Program-made: the position numbers and the translations under genes
Part shown: positions 35,358 through 43,322 of the stretch, piece by piece
Numbering within the stretch: the stretch's first letter is position 1
Layout of the letters: the number at the start of each line of letters is the position of its first letter
Assembly (NCBI RefSeq): GCF_020524885.1
Contig: NZ_JAIVKJ010000002.1
Coordinates: 1 to 64,000 of the forward strand
Reading direction: 5' to 3'
Source of the DNA: Microbulbifer elongatus
Lineage (GTDB): Bacteria; Pseudomonadota; Gammaproteobacteria; Pseudomonadales; Cellvibrionaceae
Length of the DNA stretch: 64,000 nucleotides
The notes under the pieces: generated by a model
Told to the model about the DNA's origin: nothing
The model's input: the letters and a program-made list of their open reading frames with translations, nothing else
The model's database searches: none

Positions 35358-38249
35358 TTATGAACTTGTCACAGTTATCCGGACACGGGCCTTGGAAAAG
35401 TTGCCCTGCCCATCCGCTGCCCAGTAATAGAAGGCGTCATCACCGCTGGTGAACAGGGCGGGAACGTATGTGATGGTGCCATCACTATTGATATGGACCT
35501 GGCCATTGCGGGGCTGTAACAGGCCATCGATGGCCAGGGGGTCTCCATCCGGGTCGGTATCGTTGGCCAGCAGATCGAAGGTGATGGGCTGGCCCGCCTG
35601 AGTGGTGAAGGTGTCATCTGCGGCCGCAGGCGGCTGGCTGTCCAGGTTGATTGGGCCGCCGTATACGGCACCTCCCCAGGGTCCACCACTATTCTGCATA
35701 GCGACTTCTACATCGGGGCCAAGGCGGGTTTTCAGGCCATATTTGTGGATTTCACCGGTGGCTCGGTCGCTGAAATACTGCTCCACGACAGCATAGGAGT
35801 CGCCATTGGCGGCACTGAAGTAGCCGTCCTTTTCGAGAATGGCGATCATATCGAACACCGGGGTACCAAGGGTATCGACACCTGAGGGGAGTGGAGCCTC
35901 GCCAACGCTGTCGATTTTTTTACCCTGGTAGTCAACGCCGGCGAAAGCGAGGGTAGAGGGGCTCAAGTACTCGAAAGGTTCCTCTAAAGAAAGGTTAAAA
36001 CGGCCGGGCTCCAGCGCGTCATCAGTCAGAATCAAATCCATTTCCGGGTCAAAGTCCACCAACTCGGTTTCGACCTCGATATACTTTCCCCCAATTACGA
36101 CCAGCTGATCCTTGCCTGTGGGTTCGTTACTGGTGTGCTCTTTACTGAGAATCACCCCCTCAGGAAAACCCTGAATAAGAGCATTTCGCACGACCATATC
36201 TGAAGTGTTCACCCCCAGTTCAATACCGTGGAGTGGGCTGCGGTAGGACTCCGGGGTGCTACCAATCAGATCGAAGTTTCGTATCAGGTAGTGGGCGGTA
36301 TATTCAATCAGTGCACCGACGCGCACCTCCCAAGCGGTAAAGTTGCTGAGCACGGTGTACACATCGTGCTGCTGCAACGTGTTGGCTTTAACCACCACCA
36401 GACCGACAGTAGAAGCGAATGCCTCATTACCATCGAAGTCGCGAATGGGAACATCGTCAGCGGTAGCGTCTTGCCCGAGACCAAGTGCTTCAGGCAACAT
36501 AAAACGCTCTGGAGGGATTTTCAGCATGCCGGTGCCGCGGTGGAAGTAAACAAAGCCGTGGTTCACACTGGCAGCGACGTTATCGAAAGTGCGCACCATA
36601 CGCCCCTGAAACCAGAAACCGGAACCGCTGCGAGCGATGTCGAAGGCCTGGACGTCAGAACCGTTTTTCGGGTTTATCGACCGGTTGCCCTCCGCTCGAA
36701 TCGCTATATTATTTCGCCATTCGCCAGTTTCATTCCCGGTTTCCGCTACAAACCCCGCGCCAAAAGTATCGAAGCTGACATTAGCTATTAGTGAAGCGTG
36801 ACTGTCATGATGCACATAGCCCCAGCCCGGCGAGCGGAATACCGCATTACCAATAGCGATGGCGGGGTTGCGTTGGTCGCTAGTACCGGTTCGGTGAAAA
36901 TGAAAGCTATAGCGACCCCGCACATTACTGTCCGGTAACACCGGGTCCAGCTCCCCTACATCAAAGCTGACCACCGATTTGTCTGTGCGACCCAGCTCAT
37001 CGAAAGCGGCATAGCGCACGTCTACCTGCTGGCTGTGCATAAACATTACGTGGCCCCGCTGGTGAGCTGGAAGCTGTGCGCCGTTTTCGCTGGCGACAGT
37101 GACATTACGAGTCATATTTGCCACCGAAATTTTTAGATCCGCGCGCGGGGAGAGATGATCCAGCTCGAGGGGGGCGTCGAGTGTGATGCGATTACCCACT
37201 ATCTGCAAGATAGTCCTTACCTCATCCTGGCTGCCATGATAAGCAGCGTCCGATATGTTGGGATCCCACTTCCAGCCAGAATATCGGCTACCAGCAACTA
37301 TCAGGCGGTCACCCACTCGCCAGTTATCCGGCTCTGCCTCCATCAGTAAAAATTCATCGCCACTGCGGGGATCACTCTGCACCTTCATATGCGGTGTTTT
37401 TATTGCACCGTGTATACGCGTGTTACCGTGAGCGATGATGCCGCGGCTCAATAGTAAAGGATCCCAGGATGTATCGATATTTCCATTGGCGGCGATAATC
37501 ATTCGAGCACTGAATTGGTGCGGTAACGGCTCTGCGCGGCTACCAATTTCCAATGTGCCGCCACCAGCGAGGTAAAATGTATCGAACACCATTTGTGTTG
37601 TGCGATCGGTGGCGAAACGCAGGGTGCCGTCAACCCTCACAGTATGCAGCTTCGCATCCACATCCAAGTTATAGGTAACCTTTACCCCCTCGCGCACAAC
37701 TACTCTTGCACCGATACCGGGCACTGACTTGTTATGCCATATCTCTGGATTACACCAATCTCCGTCGTCCACTGCAACGTGGGTGGCCTGTGTATATTCC
37801 ACCAGCGCCAGCGACGCCATGTGCTCTTCCATCAGTGATCCGCGGTGGTTCGGCATAGGCCCCTCTTCCAAGGCCGGCAGTGGATAACTACCCTCAGGGT
37901 CAATACTCTCGCCAGGAGCTAGGCAGGCAGTACTATCCGAGGGCTCTGGCTTTGACTCCGGCTCTGGCTCTAGAGACACTTTTGGTTCCGGTTCGGGTTC
38001 CGGATCTGGAAACACTTTTGGTTCCGGTTGGTGTGCCGGTTCTGGAGGCACTTCCGGGACGAGCTCGTGTGGAGGGGCGGGATCTTTCAAGGGCGGCTGG
38101 CGACCTGAGCCACTGTCCCTCCCGCTAGGGCAACCGCTCAACAAAATCAAACAGGCCAAAAGAAGAAAAATCAGTGAAAATGTTCGGATGCGCTCTGTAC
38201 GTTTTTCTGAAAGTAATTCCCTGTGCGACATCCCGATTGCGTACCTCAT
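35358..38249 (-). CDS. Large G8-domain lipoprotein with C-terminal Ig/cadherin-like module (963 aa)
   Basis: A signal peptide with a lipobox (LLSGC, lipidated Cys near 40, or 34 if the ATG at 38231 is used) is followed by a Pro/Glu-rich linker to about 105. A G8 domain lies at about 150-270 (DWCNPEIWHNKSVPG, then VTYNLDVDAKLHTVRVDGTLRF). A long beta-helix-like region follows, and the last 95 residues form a cadherin-like Big_9 module with DLLANDTDPDGDPL. G8 proteins of animals include hyaluronan-degrading CEMIP, so a role on extracellular glycans is plausible. It is paralogous to the gene at 46426. Catalytic residues are not known for bacterial members. Confidence 0.88.
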   Translation of the reverse strand: MRYAIGMSHRELLSEKRTERIRTFSLIFLLLACLILLSGCPSGRDSGSGRQPPLKDPAPPHELVPEVPPEPAHQPEPKVFPDPEPEPEPKVSLEPEPESKPEPSDSTACLAPGESIDPEGSYPLPALEEGPMPNHRGSLMEEHMASLALVEYTQATHVAVDDGDWCNPEIWHNKSVPGIGARVVVREGVKVTYNLDVDAKLHTVRVDGTLRFATDRTTQMVFDTFYLAGGGTLEIGSRAEPLPHQFSARMIIAANGNIDTSWDPLLLSRGIIAHGNTRIHGAIKTPHMKVQSDPRSGDEFLLMEAEPDNWRVGDRLIVAGSRYSGWKWDPNISDAAYHGSQDEVRTILQIVGNRITLDAPLELDHLSPRADLKISVANMTRNVTVASENGAQLPAHQRGHVMFMHSQQVDVRYAAFDELGRTDKSVVSFDVGELDPVLPDSNVRGRYSFHFHRTGTSDQRNPAIAIGNAVFRSPGWGYVHHDSHASLIANVSFDTFGAGFVAETGNETGEWRNNIAIRAEGNRSINPKNGSDVQAFDIARSGSGFWFQGRMVRTFDNVAASVNHGFVYFHRGTGMLKIPPERFMLPEALGLGQDATADDVPIRDFDGNEAFASTVGLVVVKANTLQQHDVYTVLSNFTAWEVRVGALIEYTAHYLIRNFDLIGSTPESYRSPLHGIELGVNTSDMVVRNALIQGFPEGVILSKEHTSNEPTGKDQLVVIGGKYIEVETELVDFDPEMDLILTDDALEPGRFNLSLEEPFEYLSPSTLAFAGVDYQGKKIDSVGEAPLPSGVDTLGTPVFDMIAILEKDGYFSAANGDSYAVVEQYFSDRATGEIHKYGLKTRLGPDVEVAMQNSGGPWGGAVYGGPINLDSQPPAAADDTFTTQAGQPITFDLLANDTDPDGDPLAIDGLLQPRNGQVHINSDGTITYVPALFTSGDDAFYYWAADGQGNFSKARVRITVTSS

Positions 38250-38710
38250 ACCTCAAACCTCTATATTCCTTATATTCCTTTAAGTCCTTAAATTGTCTTC
38301 ATATTCATTATTTTTTTTCTGATGGCATTCCCGGAAATTTCCGAGAAGTCGTAGTCGCAGTAAGCCTATTCGGTGTATCTCAGGTACACAAAAACACAGG
38401 TTCCAGTAGCTGCCGAAAATTCAAGGAGCCGACTCCAGTCACATTTTTGGGATCAAATAAGTAGAAAAGCGGAGGTTCACCTGGGTGTTTTCAGCGCTTA
38501 GATCCTCGGAAAACATATTTAAACGACCGTGAAATAATAAAGAGCATACGTTTTGGCAAAGGCGCACACACAAAAATCGCCGAGACTCTATTGCAGCTGG
38601 GCCATTACGAAGAATACTGCGCCAAATAAAGAAGCGAGCGCCAACTTTGTTGACCGTGTCGCGAAAAATATGATACGAATTGCACGAAACGCAAAACTAG
38701 GTGACAAGGA
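38250..38710. other. Non-coding stretch upstream of the first G8 gene
   Basis: A 460-bp gap holding an AT-rich first half, probably with the promoter of the leftward G8 gene, and no credible gene. The minus-strand ORF at 38588-38788 is the shadow of the broken VOC gene that starts at 38711. Confidence 0.5.
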
Positions 38711-39361
38711 ATGTCTAAGATAAATCGCGTAGATCACATTACGTACGCCGTTGCGGAAGGCATGATAGAGAAGTGAGGCTGGTATCACATTGAAGGGGAA
38801 GGTGGCACCCTGACAAAGCGCATCGATGACGTTCGCCCGGAAGATTCCAACAGCAGTATGAAGCTTTGGTGTATCGACTTCAAAAATTTTGGCATGGTAC
38901 TAGTCGAAGGCATAGACCGCGCCAAAACCAGCCAGGTATCGGCCTTCGTCAATCGCCACAGCGTCCAGCATATCGCATTTGATACACCCAGCCTCGAAAA
39001 CTTCGTTGACCACGCCATGAGCCTAGGCACCAATCTGCGTGGTAGGCAGCTGGTCAACGACGATGGTTTCGGCACGCTCAAGCAGCTGTTCGGCAAGGGA
39101 TATGCTAAGCAAGACGCCGCTGAGATGTCCTTTCCGGAATATATCGAACGCCCCCGGGGCGGAGCGAAGGGCAAAGAGGTGAATACCGATGTGCCGCAAA
39201 ACACCGGCAAGAACTTTTACCAGCGTATCGAAGACGCCCGCGACTCCAAAGACACGTCAACGCTAACAGACTTCTCAATGATGCCAGCGGAGTGGTCCCC
39301 TGAGCCGCAGCCCAGCAAGCGAGAAACCACTCAAACAACCGAAGAGCCGGCCCTTGCGTGA
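38711..39361 (+). pseudogene. VOC-family gene broken by an in-frame stop
   Basis: The start reads MSKINRVDHITYAVAEGMIEK, then TGA at 38774-38776, then continues in the same frame GWYHIEGEGGTLTKRID and on to a stop at 39361. The surrounding protein is a well-formed VOC protein (SVQHIAFDTPSL, LVNDDGFGTLKQLFGKGY), so the TGA probably replaces a Trp codon TGG. The downstream frame is intact over 195 codons, so the lesion is recent. It could be a sequencing error or rescued by an ATG at 38858. The family reaction is unknown. Confidence 0.8.
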
Positions 39362-40024
39362 CCGCCATAGCACGTCGGAGCCCCCGGGCTTTCTGGAGCT
39401 TCTCGGCAGAGCGCAAAATGAAGGCGGAGAGAAGATCCCGCAAGCTTCTCGAGCTTTTATCAGGGAGGGCGGCCGACAAGCGAACAGTCAACCTCCTTGT
39501 GCATTCTTCGACACCTTACGTTTTTCCTACTGTGGCACACCCGATCTTTATGAGATGAGCGCCGATTAAATTGGCGCGAAAATATAGCCAGTTTGTACCT
39601 GATTCTGGGCGAAATAGAAATTTTCCTCCAGCGCGCTTGGGGCTAAGCGTGTCGTGACTGAATGGTGAAAATCAGCGACTACATGATAGCAATACACGAC
39701 GGGCAACATAGTGGAGCACTTAGGCGGCGGGGAATTAGCCTTTCCTTAATTCACCTGAAGAGCTTGAAAGGGAAGGTGCCAAATTTTAGTTGCGCATTAT
39801 TTTCGTTGCTATAAAATTTTCGACATATAGACCAAGCGCACTGAGAAAACAATCGGGGATTTAAAAATTTTGGTGAACCTTGTCACCAAACCATAAATTT
39901 ATTTTGGTTCTGCGTATTGTATGCCCCTTCGAACCTTAGCTGGATTTGCTTTGTCGAGTGGGATAGGCCGCCAACAACGAAAATCGGAGTTTGGTGCGCC
40001 AATTGCATGAGCAGTCTTACAGTA
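39362..40024. promoter_or_regulatory. Long leader upstream of the exopolysaccharide operon
   Basis: About 660 bases with no convincing gene. It becomes AT-rich after 39770 and should contain the promoter of the right-pointing exopolysaccharide operon. An 8-bp perfect hairpin (TTTGGTGA/TCACCAAA, 6-nt loop) lies at 39869-39890. No JUMPstart/ops element was seen. Confidence 0.45.
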
Positions 40025-40047
40025 TACGCATCAGCGGATGATGCGTA
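40025..40047 (+). promoter_or_regulatory. Stem-loop in the 5' leader with GGA in its loop
   Basis: TACGCATCA and TGATGCGTA form a perfect 9-bp stem around GCGGA, ending 21 bases before the ATG of the priming transferase, whose ribosome binding site (GGGGA) is just downstream. GGA in a hairpin loop near a start codon is the recognised shape of a CsrA/RsmA binding site, a common regulator of exopolysaccharide translation. The binding is inferred, not shown. Confidence 0.5.
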
Positions 40048-40068
40048 CTTACCCAAGGGAGTGGGGAA

Positions 40069-41478
40069 ATGCACCAAGGATGGATTCGTGTTCATCGCAG
40101 CAGGCTGATAGCCTATTATCGCCTACTGGATATTTTACTGATTTTAAGTGTACTTGGCGTATGTCTTTACGCTCTGGGGCACAGCCTAACGAAAGACTGG
40201 CTAATTGCCGGTTTGTTGGCCTCCGTGTTCTTTGCCTTCCTTTCTGAGTCATTTGAGCTTTACCGCTCTTGGCGGGTGGACTCCTACTTGAAGATGTGCG
40301 GCAAGACGGTCCTTGCGTGGTCTTCCGTATGCTCCGTACTATTGCTGATCGGTTACTTTGCCAAAGTGGGCGAAGACTACTCACGCTTGGTCATGGGCAC
40401 CTGGTTTGTCAGCACATTGCTGCTACTCAACTTTTGGCGATTTAGCCTTCGTCAGATCCTTTTCTACTTGCGCGTCCACGGCAAAAATACCCGGCCGGCC
40501 GTCATTATAGGCGTTACCGATTCCGGCTTGCGTCTGCAGCAAGATTTCGCCTCCAACCCACAACTCGGCATTCACGTACGCGGCTTTTTCCGCGCTGCTG
40601 AGGCGTCTGAGCTTTCATCCGAGCACCCACGCGCCGCTGCGGCGGAAGTACTCGGCAATGTAGATCAGGCAGTGGCCGCGGCGCGGGCGGGTGAACTCGA
40701 CCTGGTGTATATCGCACTCCCCATGCGCGAAGAAGACCTGATCGGTGAAATTTTGGCTCGCTTCGCCGATACGACCGCCACGGTGCATATTCTGCCCGAC
40801 TTCTTTGTCGCTAATATGCTACACGCGCGCTGGCACCAGGTGGGCCAAAGCAACCTGCTCAGTATTTATGACACCCCAATTGAGGGCTTCAATAACTGGC
40901 TAAAGCGTCTGGAAGATCTGGTGCTGGGAAGCATCATCATCTCACTTCTCTCGCCCGTGATGCTCGTTGTCGCTGCTGGAGTTTGCCTGTCCTCACCCGG
41001 GCCAATCCTGTTCAAGCAGCGTCGTTATGGGCTGGACGGCCGCACCATCGATGTTTGGAAGTTCCGCTCGATGGTGACACAGGACAACGGCCCCAAGGTG
41101 CGTCAGGCCACCAAAAATGATGCTCGTATTACGCCATTCGGTGGCTTTATCCGGCGCACCTCTCTAGATGAGCTGCCGCAGCTCTTCAATGTACTGCAAG
41201 GCCGGATGTCGATCGTCGGGCCTCGACCGCACGCGGTCGCCCACAACGAGGAGTATCGGCAGTTAATCAACGGCTACATGCTGCGCCACAAGGTCAAGCC
41301 GGGTATCACGGGCTGGGCACAGATCAACGGATGGCGCGGTGAGACCGACACACTGGACAAGATGAGCAAGCGTATCGAATACGATCTGCACTACATCAGA
41401 AACTGGTCGATCTTCCTGGATCTGCGCATTCTGTTCCTTACAGTATTTCGGGGCTTTGTTTCCAAGAACGCCTATTAA
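40069..41478 (+). CDS. Undecaprenyl-phosphate sugar phosphotransferase (priming glycosyltransferase, WcaJ/EpsZ type, 469 aa)
   Basis: The first enzyme of polysaccharide assembly, moving a sugar-1-phosphate (usually glucose) to undecaprenyl phosphate. Four N-terminal membrane helices (about 14-125) and a CoA-binding-like middle precede a re-entrant helix near 280-300 and the bacterial sugar-transferase domain (RRYGLDGRTIDVWKFRSM, RRTSLDELPQLFNVLQG, MSIVGPRPH). The C-terminal KPGITGWAQINGWRGET is typical. It opens the right-pointing operon, and AAGGGAGTGGGGA supports the start. Confidence 0.95.
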   Translation: MHQGWIRVHRSRLIAYYRLLDILLILSVLGVCLYALGHSLTKDWLIAGLLASVFFAFLSESFELYRSWRVDSYLKMCGKTVLAWSSVCSVLLLIGYFAKVGEDYSRLVMGTWFVSTLLLLNFWRFSLRQILFYLRVHGKNTRPAVIIGVTDSGLRLQQDFASNPQLGIHVRGFFRAAEASELSSEHPRAAAAEVLGNVDQAVAAARAGELDLVYIALPMREEDLIGEILARFADTTATVHILPDFFVANMLHARWHQVGQSNLLSIYDTPIEGFNNWLKRLEDLVLGSIIISLLSPVMLVVAAGVCLSSPGPILFKQRRYGLDGRTIDVWKFRSMVTQDNGPKVRQATKNDARITPFGGFIRRTSLDELPQLFNVLQGRMSIVGPRPHAVAHNEEYRQLINGYMLRHKVKPGITGWAQINGWRGETDTLDKMSKRIEYDLHYIRNWSIFLDLRILFLTVFRGFVSKNAY

Positions 41479-41500
41479 AAGTGGCGCTGGGGGAAGAGAG

Positions 41501-42697
41501 ATGAACAAATTCGACAAACATATCAGCCTGGTGGGAGTGTCCTTCGCTTTGGGGTCCACGTCAGTCGTCGCCGCGCCCATTGCACTTCCCTGGGGCATCG
41601 ATCTCACCCCCTCAATGGACAGCAGTGTCAGTTACGATGATAACGTGACCAACTCAGCCGATGATGCGATCGAAAGCTGGTTGACCACCGTGAGCCCCGC
41701 ACTGGAATTCGCTACAGACAACGAAATCGATTTTTATTCACTGCGGTTGAGCTCCGAATCCGGGAAATACCTCAACAGCCAACGTGATGATTATGTGGAC
41801 TACCGCGCAGAGGCCTCTGCGAGAGTTGAACTCACCAGCGGTACAAGTGTATCGATGAACGGTAGCTGGATACGAGGCCATGAGGATCGAGGCACAGGCT
41901 TTTCCGAAGGCATCGGCAATGAACTGGATGGACCCGATGAATTTATCGATCGCGACTTGAGAACAGGTATCGAGTACCGCCCGGAAAATAACCCGTTGGT
42001 ATTTGAGTTGAGCCTGGGTACCGACAGTCGTGTTTACGACATACTACTGGACCAGGCCGGCCGAGACCGTACCAGTGAATTCGGTAGTTTTTCAGCCGGC
42101 TATCGCATCGGTGCACGCACGACACTGATTACACAGGTGGATTACAGCAATATCGATTTCGCCTTTCAGGTTGCGGAGGGACCGACTGACTCTGCAAGGG
42201 GCCTGGACAATCGAGAGACCGACTATCTCGCAGGCATAGAATGGAGTAGTGCCAAGACCGACTTCAGTCTGCGAGTGGGCGAACGACATAAGGATTTTGA
42301 CCACAGCGGGCGGGCGAACTTTGTTGGCCCCACATGGCAACTGAATATGTCCTGGTCGCCCCTGAGCTATAGCACCATCTCACTGTCCAGTCAGCGCAGT
42401 ACCGACGAGCCCCGTGGACTTAGTGATTTTATCGATGCTAGAACCAATAGTATTACCTGGAACCATGCCTGGAGCAGGCGTTTTTCCACCAGCCTCAGCC
42501 ATGCTGACCGCCGCAACGATCACTACGGAATCGAACAGCAGGATCATAACCAGACCTCAGGCCTGACGGTAAATTACCAAGCACGCCCCGGGCTGAGCTT
42601 TTCTGCTGGCTTTACACACCAGAATCAGGAATCCACGCTTGACCGCATGAATTTCAACAAAAACGTGTCGTTTATCGGCTTGACCCTGACCATGTAA
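41501..42697 (+). CDS. Outer-membrane beta-barrel protein of the exopolysaccharide export system (398 aa)
   Basis: After a signal peptide (cleavage near STSVVAA-PI) the mature chain starts with LTPSMDSSVSYDDNVTNS and consists of about 18 amphipathic beta strands ending in a C-terminal aromatic/hydrophobic strand (FIGLTLTM). It fits the beta-barrel porin 2 type found next to exopolysaccharide genes (EpsL/WzpX-like). It is followed within 15 bases by the short OPX gene, so the pair probably forms the outer-membrane channel. The ATG at 41501 follows GGGGAAGAGAG; a frame from 41456 overlaps the previous gene and lacks a signal peptide. Confidence 0.85.
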   Translation: MNKFDKHISLVGVSFALGSTSVVAAPIALPWGIDLTPSMDSSVSYDDNVTNSADDAIESWLTTVSPALEFATDNEIDFYSLRLSSESGKYLNSQRDDYVDYRAEASARVELTSGTSVSMNGSWIRGHEDRGTGFSEGIGNELDGPDEFIDRDLRTGIEYRPENNPLVFELSLGTDSRVYDILLDQAGRDRTSEFGSFSAGYRIGARTTLITQVDYSNIDFAFQVAEGPTDSARGLDNRETDYLAGIEWSSAKTDFSLRVGERHKDFDHSGRANFVGPTWQLNMSWSPLSYSTISLSSQRSTDEPRGLSDFIDARTNSITWNHAWSRRFSTSLSHADRRNDHYGIEQQDHNQTSGLTVNYQARPGLSFSAGFTHQNQESTLDRMNFNKNVSFIGLTLTM

Positions 42698-42710
42698 GTC
42701 ATCTCCATCA

Positions 42711-43322
42711 ATGAATATGCAGAAAACATTCGTCAACGGCACAATAAGCACCAAATTACTAGCAGGCCTCATGAGAAATCTATACTTGCGCCTTCATGTA
42801 TTGACAACCCTCTTGTTAGCATTGCTCTCCAGCAATAGCCTGATAGCGCAAACCTTTAGCAGTTATGACTATCAGCTGGGCCCCGGTGATCAGATTGAAA
42901 TTCTTGTTTACGGTGAAAATGAACTCAACGTGAATACCCATATTGGGGATAACGGTGTTATCAACTACCCGTATATTGGCGAGCTACAGGTGACCGGCAT
43001 GACCATCGGAGGCTTGAAAAAAGCAATAACCACTGCGCTAAAAGGTGACTACCTCGTCAACCCCATTGTTCAAATTTCTATCGAGCAGTACCGCCCATTT
43101 TTTATCGACGGCGAGGTTCAGGTGCCCGGCGGATACGCTTTTCAGCCAGGGCTGACCATCGTAAAAGCGGCTGCGCTGGCCCAGGGATTCACCGAGCGTG
43201 CTTCAAAAGACAAAATTTATATCACTCGAGAGACAGATGGCGAACAACAGCGTCTAAAAGTAGATCTCAACACCCAACTCAGACCGGGTGATATCGTCAC
43301 GGTTGAGCAGAGGTTTTTCTGA
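42711..43322 (+). CDS. Short OPX (Wza-like) polysaccharide export protein (203 aa)
   Basis: It has the Poly_export domain (DYQLGPGDQIEILVYGENEL, then INYPYIGELQVTGMT) and one SLBB domain (FIDGEVQVPGGYAFQPGLT), but neither the C-terminal amphipathic helix nor the long third domain of Wza (379 aa). The signal peptide ends SNSLIA-QT and lacks a lipobox Cys, so it is periplasmic. An ATG at 42771 gives a more normal signal peptide than 42711. With the barrel encoded next door it fits the composite OPX/beta-barrel export route described in Myxococcus. Confidence 0.9.
   Translation: MNMQKTFVNGTISTKLLAGLMRNLYLRLHVLTTLLLALLSSNSLIAQTFSSYDYQLGPGDQIEILVYGENELNVNTHIGDNGVINYPYIGELQVTGMTIGGLKKAITTALKGDYLVNPIVQISIEQYRPFFIDGEVQVPGGYAFQPGLTIVKAAALAQGFTERASKDKIYITRETDGEQQRLKVDLNTQLRPGDIVTVEQRFF

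Noticed and set aside
38588-38788. 66-aa minus-strand ORF near the G8 gene
   Set aside because: It is the antisense shadow of the start of the broken VOC gene.
39362-40068. JUMPstart/ops element ahead of the polysaccharide operon
   Set aside because: No GGCGGTAGC-type sequence was seen in the leader.
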